A stretch of DNA of 10,135 nucleotides from an uncultured Granulosicoccaceae bacterium (GTDB lineage Bacteria; Pseudomonadota; Gammaproteobacteria; Granulosicoccales; Granulosicoccaceae): assembly GCA_937951695.1 (NCBI GenBank), contig CALFBL010000131.1, positions 1 to 10,135 on the forward strand. The letters run 5' to 3'. The notes below the pieces were generated by a model. The model saw only the letters and a program-made list of their open reading frames with translations. It was not told where the DNA came from and ran no database searches. Position numbers and translations under genes: made by a program. Position 1 is the stretch's first letter, and every line of letters begins with the position of its first letter. Shown one piece after another: positions 1 to 6,358 of the stretch.

Positions 1-275
1 GTCCGGACGTGTGTGCACAAGCCATTGTAACCGTTGGCGGCAGGAACGGAAGTCGCGAAATGTGCAGTCTTCTGGCAATGGCTTGATCGACTGCGCATAC
101 GCTTCTTGACCGAGCTTGCCCCACCAATGGCCACGTAAAACTGGTTGGTGAAAGTTAAAGCCTCGCTCGCCTGCCTCTTATCCTGTGCTACCGCTGCAGC
201 ACCTACCACCAAAAAGGCGGAAGTAAAGAATACCGCGGAGCCGCGAAACTTAGACCTGTGCAACAACTTCATCAT
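1..275 (-). CDS. N-terminal part of a putative secreted protein, cut by the window edge
   Basis: An ATG-ATG pair at 275-270 opens a frame with no stop up to base 1, giving about 91 codons. The N-terminus looks like a signal peptide: basic start (MMKLLHRSKFRGS), hydrophobic core (AVFFTSAFLVVGAAAVA), and likely cleavage before QDKRQ near residue 31. The start directly follows the TAG of the upstream surface-protein gene (TAG-ATG, no spacing), and a GGAG lies about 10 bases before the ATG inside that gene, so translational coupling is likely. No family is recognised in the rest. All three minus-strand frames are open over roughly 1-170. I preferred this frame because it continues from the signal peptide and shows more purine-first, pyrimidine-last codons. 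Another frame reads a plausible peptide (including RGHWWGKLGQ) but has no start codon, so a frameshift after the signal peptide cannot be excluded. Confidence 0.55.
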   Translation of the reverse strand, partial: MMKLLHRSKFRGSAVFFTSAFLVVGAAAVAQDKRQASEALTFTNQFYVAIGGASSVKKRMRSRSSHCQKTAHFATSVPAANGYNGLCTHVR

Positions 276-2327
276 CTAATAACTCCGGCTCATGCGTCGT
301 CGAACAGCTTGCATTGACCGAGGTAATAGCCCAAACATACCGAGAAGCAGCAACAGTGACCAGTGCGCAGAAGCGCCGCCACCCAAACCCACACCATGTA
401 CCCCGGTTTCCAGTCGCAAACTGCTGCAGCCGCATTCAACAAAATCGTTGATTCCATTATTGTTGATATCGCTGAATCGAATCACCTCAACACTCACCGT
501 TCCCGTCGACTCGACGCCGTTGCCATCGACAACGGTATAGGTGAACGCGTCCAAACCGAAGAAAGAAAAATTCGGAGTGTACGTAATCAGGTTATTCTCC
601 TCAGTGATTGTCGCGTTGGGTGTATTGGTGACAGACGATATCGTTAAGCCCAGACCCGAGCCGTCAATATCATTTGCCAGCACATCAATGATCACCGAGC
701 TTCCCTGATCCAATTGCGCAACGTCGGGCACTGCATCGGTCATCACTCCCGGCTGGACATCACTGTCGTCAGTATCGCCATTTGGATCGGTCGCGCCCTC
801 AGTGTCACCCCCCTCGCTATCCTCGGCACCGTCGGGCGAATCAGTCGCGCCCTCAGTGTCACCGCCCTCGCTATCTTCGGCACCGTCGGGCGAATCAGTT
901 GCATCCTCAGTGTCACCCTGATCCGTATCAACGGTGTCATCGGTGTCAACATCCGGCACTTCACCGCCGGGAGTGCTAACACCGCCGCCAATGTTTGCAT
1001 CGACCAGTGCGAAGTTTAAGTTTTCGGGGTCATCGTTATCCACCACAAACACCAGTGGATCTGCGTCTGAAGGTACTTGGGTACCACCCGGCAAATCAGG
1101 GTCAGCGCTATCGAGCACCAACAAGAACTGCCCGTTTGGCAGCCCTGGCAAGACAAACCCACCGTTTGTTGCCGATTCAATTGAACCAAGCTCCATGTCG
1201 ATGCCCTGATCGATAAAACCGTTGGTGTTGGTATCGGCAAGCAAGGTAATCTGGAGCCCGGAAATTCCTGCCTCATTGATAGCTTGCAGGCCATCGCCGT
1301 TTTCGTCGATGAACACGGCACCGGTACCCACACTGACGCTGTCACTGACAAAAAAGCCTGAAACACCCCCGTAAATATCGGCCCCGTCGCCCGGTAATAT
1401 GTCGGTATCGGCGGTCGTGTTCGGGAAGGTAGTTACATCGGTGAGACTGTGTAATTCGGGATTTACATCATCACCGAAATAGGAAAAACCAAAATACAGC
1501 TGACCGGGGCTGATACCTAAGCGATCGGCGCTCAGGAAGGCCATCGCGACGGTCTCAGTGGAGTCTGCCAAAAATACCGGGAACGCTTGCGGGCTTAAGG
1601 AGTTGCTTTGAAAAAACGAATAATTGTGTCGAAGGTTCGTTTCGCCGTAGCGAACGTTAGATTCGTTCGGATCAAAAAACTCATGAATTCTTATTAATGG
1701 GCCAAATTCGGCCGGTTGGCCGAATGCATCCAGCGATAGAATCGCAGCCACCTGAAGCCGATTGTTACCCCGCTTCTCAGCAACCAAATGACCGGTGTGT
1801 TCCAGCCCATCCGAGGAGAATGAGGCGATCGTCCCAGAGTCGAACACATAGTCGACACGCTCAACGTTCTTAGGGTTCGGCCCGATGTTGGAAAACAAAT
1901 CCAACGCGCCGCGATTAACCACACGACTGACCAGCATCAAGGCCATGTCACAATTGCCCGACCCATCAACATCGTTCGGGAAGTCCGGTGAGAGTAAGGA
2001 GGCACTAGGGCCCGCACGTTCGCCAAACACGCCACAGGGAACGCCCGTAGTGACCTCACTGATATCGTCGCGCACCAGCTCTACCCGATCTGCCACAGAC
2101 GCAAAGCGAAAAGTATCGTCGTCAGTGCTGAATGATTCAATCAACTGGTTTTCACCCACACCCCAAGTGTGAGTTAAGCCTGCCGCGGTATACCGAAAAG
2201 GAGTCGCTGGCGCAAAGGATGTACCCACCTGACGAACCTCACCCGCAGCGAACACGGTTGCAGAACTAAAGCAGCAACTTACGAGGACCAATGCCGTTTG
2301 CAGATTTCTAAGCACGATGTCGATCAC
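276..2327 (-). CDS. Secreted multidomain surface protein with SdrD-like B domain, Ig-like domain and GlyGly-CTERM-like tail
   Basis: 683 residues, probably exported and anchored at the cell envelope. Residues 1-28 form a signal peptide with an Ala-rich cleavage site (ATVFAA). Residues 30-335 are a beta-rich region I do not recognise. Residues 336-443 resemble an SdrD-type B domain (FIDENGDGLQAINEAGISG opening, then DTNTNGFID). Residues 444-530 are a very acidic linker with 18-residue repeats. Residues 531-616 look like an Ig/cadherin-like domain (VLANDIDG near the start, FTYTVVDGNG near the end). Residues 619-634 hold a calcium-loop-like DINNNGIND followed by CGC. The tail, 647-683, has GLGGG, a hydrophobic run and RRR, resembling GlyGly-CTERM signals that rhombosortase processes in gammaproteobacteria. 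The start is GTG; the codon before it is TAG, so the frame cannot extend upstream. The Shine-Dalgarno is weak, and GTG at 2315 is an alternative. No specific ligand or function can be read. Confidence 0.88.
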   Translation of the reverse strand: MIDIVLRNLQTALVLVSCCFSSATVFAAGEVRQVGTSFAPATPFRYTAAGLTHTWGVGENQLIESFSTDDDTFRFASVADRVELVRDDISEVTTGVPCGVFGERAGPSASLLSPDFPNDVDGSGNCDMALMLVSRVVNRGALDLFSNIGPNPKNVERVDYVFDSGTIASFSSDGLEHTGHLVAEKRGNNRLQVAAILSLDAFGQPAEFGPLIRIHEFFDPNESNVRYGETNLRHNYSFFQSNSLSPQAFPVFLADSTETVAMAFLSADRLGISPGQLYFGFSYFGDDVNPELHSLTDVTTFPNTTADTDILPGDGADIYGGVSGFFVSDSVSVGTGAVFIDENGDGLQAINEAGISGLQITLLADTNTNGFIDQGIDMELGSIESATNGGFVLPGLPNGQFLLVLDSADPDLPGGTQVPSDADPLVFVVDNDDPENLNFALVDANIGGGVSTPGGEVPDVDTDDTVDTDQGDTEDATDSPDGAEDSEGGDTEGATDSPDGAEDSEGGDTEGATDPNGDTDDSDVQPGVMTDAVPDVAQLDQGSSVIIDVLANDIDGSGLGLTISSVTNTPNATITEENNLITYTPNFSFFGLDAFTYTVVDGNGVESTGTVSVEVIRFSDINNNGINDFVECGCSSLRLETGVHGVGLGGGASAHWSLLLLLGMFGLLPRSMQAVRRRMSRSY
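787..917 (-). repeat. 54-bp in-frame tandem repeat, about 2.4 copies
   Basis: Two full 54-bp units (787-840 and 841-894) differ at only a few bases, and a third partial unit reaches about 917. Each unit encodes 18 residues of the type GDTEGATDSPDGAEDSEG, forming part of the acidic linker (about residues 471-514) of the surface protein. Because 54 is a multiple of three, copy-number change would alter linker length without breaking the frame. Confidence 0.9.
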
Positions 2328-2390
2328 CTATCTCAAGGAGCCTTATTGTATCGCTCATCAGATTACAAAGTACGCGACAAAAAAATGCCA

Positions 2391-2405
2391 GTAATTTTAC
2401 GAAAA
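2391..2405 (+). promoter_or_regulatory. Possible CpxR-like half-site pair (GTAAT-N5-GAAAA)
   Basis: The 15 bases read GTAAT-TTTAC-GAAAA, matching 8 of the 10 defined positions of the E. coli CpxR box GTAAA-N5-GTAAA. It lies about 65 bp from the surface-protein start and 230 bp from the Spy-like start, so it is better placed for the minus-strand gene. The region is AT-rich, so a chance match is quite possible. Confidence 0.25.
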
Positions 2406-2510
2406 TTGCGCATAATTCGACCAAACTCAAAAAAAATACACGTAAATATCTGATGTTTAGTGGGCCAGTACGATGACATGCAGTATATCCCACATCGCAA
2501 ATTATGCCAC

Positions 2511-2525
2511 GAAACATTTTGAAAC
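2511..2525 (+). promoter_or_regulatory. Perfect direct repeat GAAAC-N5-GAAAC, candidate response-regulator operator
   Basis: GAAAC-ATTTT-GAAAC is an exact 5-bp repeat with a 5-bp spacer, so the half-sites sit one helical turn apart on the same face of the DNA. OmpR/PhoB-family regulators bind this layout as head-to-tail dimers. It lies 110 bp upstream of the Spy-like gene, at the head of the operon that also encodes an OmpR-family regulator. Autoregulation by that regulator is my inference. Confidence 0.4.
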
Positions 2526-2579
2526 AAACTGACTTGGTAATTAAACCTTCCCCCGCCGCTTCAAGCCGACAATTGCTTC

Positions 2580-2600
2580 AACGGTTGGGCAATCGCTCAA
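2580..2600 (+). promoter_or_regulatory. Imperfect palindrome upstream of the Spy-like operon, also found near 6293-6314
   Basis: TTGGGC-AATC-GCTCAA (2585-2600) is a 6-bp inverted repeat with one G-T wobble. It is preceded by AACGG, and the whole element recurs with few changes just upstream of the OmpA-like lipoprotein gene. It ends 34 bp before the Spy-like ATG, in promoter or leader position. It could be an operator or a short RNA hairpin; no T-run follows, so it is not a terminator. Confidence 0.3.
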
Positions 2601-2634
2601 GCGCGTTGATTAAATAACCAAGAGATGAACCGAC

Positions 2635-3087
2635 ATGAACAAGAAAACACTGATTGCAGCCGTCACCGCAACCGCCATTGGCTTAGGTACTTTGGGCGCT
2701 GGCGCATCGGCCTGGACAAAGGGGCGCCACGGCGGTGGCGAACGCATGATTCATCGCGTTACCGAACTTCTGTCTCTCAATGAAGGACAAGTCGTTACCC
2801 TACAAGCGCTGCAAGCAGAGGTAGCAGAAACTCGTGAGCTCGTACGCGGCGCCAACAGCGAGTTGATGAACAACCTGACTGAGTTCACCCGTGCAAACAC
2901 CTTTGATCAGCAAGCGGCGTTGGATCAGATAAATGAACCCCTCACCGCGCTACAGTCCAATGCGCCCGAGTTAGTCAATGCCGCTGCGGTATTTTTTGAT
3001 GGGCTTAGCGCCGAGCAGAAAACCACACTGAAAGATCGGCTTGAAAAGATGCAAGAGCGTCACGCAAAGCGTAATAACAAAGGCTAG
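2635..3087 (+). CDS. Spy/CpxP-like periplasmic protein
   Basis: 150 residues, close to the usual size of Spy/CpxP proteins. Residues 1-26 are a clear signal peptide (MNKKTL, then a small-residue core ending GASA before WTKG). The mature protein is almost wholly helical, begins with a His/Gly/Arg-rich segment (KGRHGGGERMIH) that could bind metal, and has two motifs of the LTxxQ type that define the family: LSLNEGQ near residues 47-53 and LSAEQ near residues 125-129. Family members act as periplasmic holdases or as inhibitors of a partner sensor kinase. Here the gene is first in an operon with a response regulator and a histidine kinase (20-bp gap to the next gene). That suggests it tunes the kinase or is its output, as CpxP does for CpxA. 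In E. coli cpxP is divergent from cpxRA, so co-directional order is a difference. Assignment rests on motifs and context. Confidence 0.82.
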   Translation: MNKKTLIAAVTATAIGLGTLGAGASAWTKGRHGGGERMIHRVTELLSLNEGQVVTLQALQAEVAETRELVRGANSELMNNLTEFTRANTFDQQAALDQINEPLTALQSNAPELVNAAAVFFDGLSAEQKTTLKDRLEKMQERHAKRNNKG

Positions 3088-3107
3088 ATGACTGTTAGGC
3101 TAAGCCG

Positions 3108-3833
3108 ATGTATGACGTACTGCTCATTGATGACGATGGCAAGCTTGCCGACCTGCTCAGCGAGTATTGTATCCAGTTCTCGATTCGTATCGAACCGGCA
3201 CTGACGCCATCGGCGGGCTTGAAAAAACTGAAGACCGCGTCATTCGACGCGGTCATTCTTGACGTTATGCTGCCTGAAATGGATGGGTTTGATGTCTGTC
3301 GGGCTATTCGGAAATTCAGCGATGTGCCCGTTGTCATGCTCACCGCTCGTGGTGAGGTGACCGATCGCATCGTGGGCATTGAACTCGGCGCAAACGACTA
3401 CCTGCCCAAACCGTTCGAACCACGGGAGTTGACCGCACGCGTCATCGGCAATATTAAGCGTGACCGGAGCGCCCGCGCCGATACCAGTCAAACCATTTCC
3501 GGCGCTGGGCAATCCAGCCAACAGAGCGTGCTGGACTTTGCCGGCTTAAGCATCGATGCTCGACGCCGTCAGGTTCTGGTCAATACTCAACCGATATCGC
3601 TGACCACAGGAGAATTTGACCTATTGCTGCTACTGGCCAGCGAACCGGGCATCAGCCAAAGCCGAGATAGTTTGATCAAATCTCTCAAAGGCACTGACGT
3701 ACCTCTGGTCACCCGCTCGGTGGATATTGTGGTTAGCAGACTACGAAGCAAACTCAAACCCATCGAGGCCATCACCACGGTACATGGAGCAGGCTACGCT
3801 TTCACGGCGCCTGAACTCATCACCAAGGATTGA
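3108..3833 (+). CDS. OmpR/PhoB-family two-component response regulator (CpxR-like)
   Basis: 241 residues. The receiver domain (1-115) has the acidic pair D8-D9, phospho-acceptor D52 (ILDVMLPEMDG), switch residue T79 (VVMLTAR) and conserved K101 (DYLPKPFEP), so it should be phosphorylated normally. A Ser/Gln/Ala-rich linker (about 116-138) leads to a winged-helix DNA-binding domain (about 140-236) with LTTGEFDLL, the recognition-helix segment RSVDIVVSRLRSKL, and the TVHGAGYAF wing. The ATG lies 20 bp after the Spy-like stop, with a weak AGG about 8 bases upstream. The kinase start follows one base after its TGA. Expected role: cytoplasmic transcription factor activated by the kinase, probably controlling its own operon through the direct repeat upstream. 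Its context with a Spy/CpxP-like protein makes CpxR the nearest named analogue, but orthology is not shown. Confidence 0.93.
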   Translation: MYDVLLIDDDGKLADLLSEYCIQFSIRIEPALTPSAGLKKLKTASFDAVILDVMLPEMDGFDVCRAIRKFSDVPVVMLTARGEVTDRIVGIELGANDYLPKPFEPRELTARVIGNIKRDRSARADTSQTISGAGQSSQQSVLDFAGLSIDARRRQVLVNTQPISLTTGEFDLLLLLASEPGISQSRDSLIKSLKGTDVPLVTRSVDIVVSRLRSKLKPIEAITTVHGAGYAFTAPELITKD

Positions 3834-3834
3834 C

Positions 3835-5304
3835 ATGAGGGCCTTACCGAAATCGCTTTCTGTACGCTTGTTGCTGGTATTCATCACCGCAGCTCTGGTC
3901 ATTCTATTCGTTTTAAGTGCCCTGTTTTCTTATGGCATGTCGACCGAATGGAAACAACAGATCAGGCCACACCTAGCCCAGTACGTTCGCTACGTTCGCG
4001 ATGATCTGGGTGACCCGCCTTCACGTCAGCGCGCGGATGAAATCGCCGCCACTATGCCAGTCGACATACACCTATTTGCGCACGGTGAATTACTGCATTC
4101 AACCAATAAAAAACCCTTCAACCCCGCACGTTTACGGTTCAACGCGCCAGACGGTAGGCGAGAATCATCCGCGCATACAAGGCGTTCCGGGAACACCGGC
4201 AGACGATCAGCAACGCCGCTGCAATTTGCCCGTAGCAGGCACCACGCGGTGGTGAAAATTCCAATGCAAAACCACACCGTCTACGTTGAACTTGACCGAA
4301 AATTTGGTTCGCGATCTGCACGCGGGCTACATCTTTACTTACTGCCAGTCGTGCTGGTGGCCCTACTGGGAGTGCTGTACGGATTACTGCGCGAGCTGCT
4401 ATCGCCTATCTCCGATATTAAAACAGGGGTGGCCACCATGACCGCGGGCAACCTGCAGCATCGAATTCCAGTGACTCGTCAAGATGACTTAGGTCAATTG
4501 GCCAGTAGCGTCAATGGTTTGTCCGCCCGCATTCAACACTTACTTGACGCTAAACGTGAATTGTTACTGAGCGTTAGCCACGAACTACGATCACCGATTA
4601 CGCGCGCCAACCTGGCAACGACGATGATGCCAAAGTCGAAACACCGGACCCAAGTGCTGGAGGAACTGGGCCTACTGGATTCGTTGATTGAATCGTTGAT
4701 TGAATCGGAAAAACTGCAAAGCGATCACTCGGCTCTGAACCTTGCAACCGTTGACGTAAAGGTCATCGTACAGACTTGCCTTGATGATGTTGCCGCAGAG
4801 CACAAGCATGAAGCCGTCTCGCTATCGTTCCACTGCGATGAGTCCACAAACACTGTGATTCAAGGCGATGAAGTCCGTTTGCGACTAATGTGTCGCAACT
4901 TGTTAAACAACGCGGTACAGCACGGCAAAACCCCTAGAACCGGCTCAAAGCCTGATCAGTTGCAATTGCAAGTGGGCCTCAAAGCCATCGAATCGAGCGT
5001 ATTTAATTCGGGAGCGACAAACGCTGGCACCACCGACTCAGCGGCCACCCACAGCGGTATTGAATTAACGCTGACTGACCAAGGCCCCGGTGCGACAGAC
5101 TCCGAGCTGGCGTCTCTTACCGATGCGTTTTATCGCCCGGATCGCGCGCGTGCTCACGGCAGCGGTGGTGTCGGTTTGGGGTTGTCACTGGCTCAGCTGA
5201 TTGCCGAGGCGCACGGGGGCAGTTTAACGCTCTCACACCGTCCAGACAATACACCCGGACTTGTCGTTAGCGTACGTTTGGCTAGAGTGCAACACCCCGA
5301 TTGA
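3835..5304 (+). CDS. Membrane sensor histidine kinase (CpxA-like), partner of the upstream regulator
   Basis: 489 residues from ATG 3835, which sits one base after the regulator stop and has a good AAGGA at 3825-3829. The frame stays open upstream to 3727, but that part overlaps the regulator and is not needed. TM1 spans about residues 11-34. A periplasmic domain follows (about 35-163), short and unusually rich in Arg/Ser/His near 105-140. TM2 is about 165-185, then HAMP to about 238. The HisKA motif SVSHELRSP carries phospho-accepting H249. The ATPase domain has an N-box (NLLNNAVQHG, 355-364), a G1 box (DQGPG, 415-419), FYRPDRA, and a G2 box (GVGLGLSL, 445-452). All key residues are present. 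About 50 residues, Ser/Thr/Ala-rich in part, separate the N and G1 boxes, longer than usual. The 3' end overlaps the convergent minus-strand gene by 23 bp. Confidence 0.93.
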   Translation: MRALPKSLSVRLLLVFITAALVILFVLSALFSYGMSTEWKQQIRPHLAQYVRYVRDDLGDPPSRQRADEIAATMPVDIHLFAHGELLHSTNKKPFNPARLRFNAPDGRRESSAHTRRSGNTGRRSATPLQFARSRHHAVVKIPMQNHTVYVELDRKFGSRSARGLHLYLLPVVLVALLGVLYGLLRELLSPISDIKTGVATMTAGNLQHRIPVTRQDDLGQLASSVNGLSARIQHLLDAKRELLLSVSHELRSPITRANLATTMMPKSKHRTQVLEELGLLDSLIESLIESEKLQSDHSALNLATVDVKVIVQTCLDDVAAEHKHEAVSLSFHCDESTNTVIQGDEVRLRLMCRNLLNNAVQHGKTPRTGSKPDQLQLQVGLKAIESSVFNSGATNAGTTDSAATHSGIELTLTDQGPGATDSELASLTDAFYRPDRARAHGSGGVGLGLSLAQLIAEAHGGSLTLSHRPDNTPGLVVSVRLARVQHPD

Positions 5305-6277
5305 GTAACAACAAAATATTCCCATCGGCAAGAGTCGGTTGCTCGAACCCGGAACCGTCGGAACATTTTTCAACGATAATTTTCTCAGCAGGGATACCGG
5401 CATAAAGCAGCTCCGAGCGCACCCGCTCGGTTCGCCCGATTACTTGCTCAGCAACACTGTCAGTCCAACTGGCCGCAGAGCTCGGGATACATCCGAGAAT
5501 GGAGAACACATCACTGCGTCCAACAAACCGATCGATCAACACCCGTACCCGACGCTTGTTGACTTCACCCAGATACAAGGAATCCCCCTCGAAGGCCAGT
5601 AGCGATTGATCAATAATTTTCGTATCGCGCAAGTCGAACAACGCTGATTCACGCGAGGCATCAATGACAGGCGGTATGACAATTAGCTCTTCGCCGATTG
5701 GATCCAGCACAATCGGTTGCGCATCAACGGGATCAGACCCGTCCACAGCCGTAGAGGCTACTGCAACTTCATCGATCCGCGCAAAAATCGTATCGTCCTG
5801 GCGCAAGTTAGCCGCTTCCACGCCCTTTGCCCGCATGGCCGTAGTCGGCTGCACTTGGCCCGTTGGAGCGATACGATAGCCTCGGCGGAATTCAGCTTGC
5901 GCCACCGTTACGGTGTACTCCAGTAGCTCGCCCTGGTCGGAAGCGGTTCGTCTCAGCGTATGGCTTACTACCGGTTCATCGGGTGTCAGCGTGTGCGACA
6001 TGGCTTTGATTCCATACCCAAGCGCTGCAAGTTCCTCGCGCAGAGCCCGGTCGAAGGAATCGATCGGACCGATGGGTCGGGGAACCCGTAACACGGTGGT
6101 CGCAGGCGGCAACTGCGGAATTTGGAAAATGATTTGCGCGAAGTCTCTGGCCATAAGCCGATCGGCTACCGTTGGCAGTGCCTCAGGTTTTAACGAAGCG
6201 CCAGTGCACCCAGCCAGATTGACGCTGAATATCAGCGCAGCGCATAACGCCCATCGAGCGAAAGAAGTGATAACCAT
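5282..6277 (-). CDS. Lipoprotein with a degenerate OmpA-like C-terminal domain
   Basis: 331 residues. Residues 1-24 form a lipoprotein signal with a textbook lipobox, LAGC, and lipidated Cys24. Residues about 40-225 are not recognised. The C-terminus (about 240-327) resembles an OmpA/MotB-type domain: RRVRVLID, then GRTERVRSELLYAGIPAEKI, which follows the family's RA..V..yL...GI....i helix-turn. The residue equivalent to the Asp that helps bind diaminopimelate in OmpA appears to be Ser, although the Arg (R282) is kept, so peptidoglycan binding is uncertain. C263 and C305 could form a disulfide. A lipid anchor plus this fold would tether an outer-membrane complex near the wall. It is the last of four leftward genes, 81 bp behind the previous one, so it may also have its own promoter. 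The start ATG has an AGGA touching it, which is closer than normal. Confidence 0.75.
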   Translation of the reverse strand: MVITSFARWALCAALIFSVNLAGCTGASLKPEALPTVADRLMARDFAQIIFQIPQLPPATTVLRVPRPIGPIDSFDRALREELAALGYGIKAMSHTLTPDEPVVSHTLRRTASDQGELLEYTVTVAQAEFRRGYRIAPTGQVQPTTAMRAKGVEAANLRQDDTIFARIDEVAVASTAVDGSDPVDAQPIVLDPIGEELIVIPPVIDASRESALFDLRDTKIIDQSLLAFEGDSLYLGEVNKRRVRVLIDRFVGRSDVFSILGCIPSSAASWTDSVAEQVIGRTERVRSELLYAGIPAEKIIVEKCSDGSGFEQPTLADGNILLLLNRGVAL

Positions 6278-6292
6278 TCCTACCCGTCTTGT

Positions 6293-6314
6293 AACCGTTG
6301 GGCGGATCGCCCAA
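6293..6314 (-). promoter_or_regulatory. 17-bp perfect palindrome upstream of the OmpA-like lipoprotein gene
   Basis: TTGGGCG-GAT-CGCCCAA (6298-6314) is a perfect 7-bp inverted repeat with a 3-base centre. Together with the flanking AACCG it closely resembles 2580-2600. It lies 20 bp upstream of the ATG at 6277 on that gene's leader side. No T-run follows on either strand, which argues against an intrinsic terminator. An operator or a leader hairpin is more likely. Confidence 0.35.
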
Positions 6315-6329
6315 ACTTCAAGAATGGTT

Positions 6330-6347
6330 GCCTATTGCTCAGTAGGC
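6330..6347. repeat. Short inverted repeat after the 129-residue protein gene
   Basis: GCCTA and TAGGC form a 5-bp stem around an 8-base loop, 11 bases past the stop of the gene ending at 6359. It could slow exonucleases or weakly attenuate transcription, but there is no following T-run on the minus strand and the stem is short. Confidence 0.25.
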
Positions 6348-6358
6348 GTCAAGCAGGT

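Larger units (their letters stand above)
2328..2634. other. Divergent intergenic region, AT-rich, holding putative regulatory sites
   Basis: This 307-bp stretch lies between two divergently oriented genes and must carry promoters for both. It has no convincing ORF or RNA gene. It contains two direct-repeat boxes of OmpR/CpxR type and one imperfect palindrome, listed separately. For the minus-strand gene, TACAAT on the minus strand (plus 2345-2350) could be a -10 element without a good -35. For the plus-strand operon, TTGAAA at 2519-2524 could be a -35 and TTAAAT at 2610-2615 a -10 for another start, but no pair is convincing, so I do not place a transcription start. Confidence 0.6.

Noticed and set aside
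714..1019. Open frames on the plus strand and in other minus frames across the acidic repeat linker
   Set aside because: They are shadows of the 54-bp repeats and lack a ribosome binding site. The long minus-strand frame has a signal peptide, recognisable domains and a full-length reading.
2308..2517. 69-codon minus-strand ORF upstream of the surface-protein gene
   Set aside because: It overlaps the surface-protein start, lies in the AT-rich promoter region, has no convincing ribosome binding site, and its composition (Cys, Phe and Leu runs) looks like translated intergenic DNA.
3727..3834. N-terminal extension of the histidine kinase frame upstream of 3835
   Set aside because: It overlaps the DNA-binding domain of the regulator gene and encodes no membrane or signal element. 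ATG 3835 has a good Shine-Dalgarno and places TM1 at the expected distance.
4675..4710. 12-bp tandem repeat in the kinase gene (TCGTTGATTGAA twice)
   Set aside because: It encodes the SLIESLIE heptad-like helix just after the phospho-His region, where helical repetition is expected. Two short copies are not strong evidence of a special element.
6278..6358. Rho-independent terminator between the 129-residue gene and the OmpA-like gene
   Set aside because: Two inverted repeats are present, but neither is followed by a T-run on the minus strand, so read-through or Rho-dependent termination is as likely.
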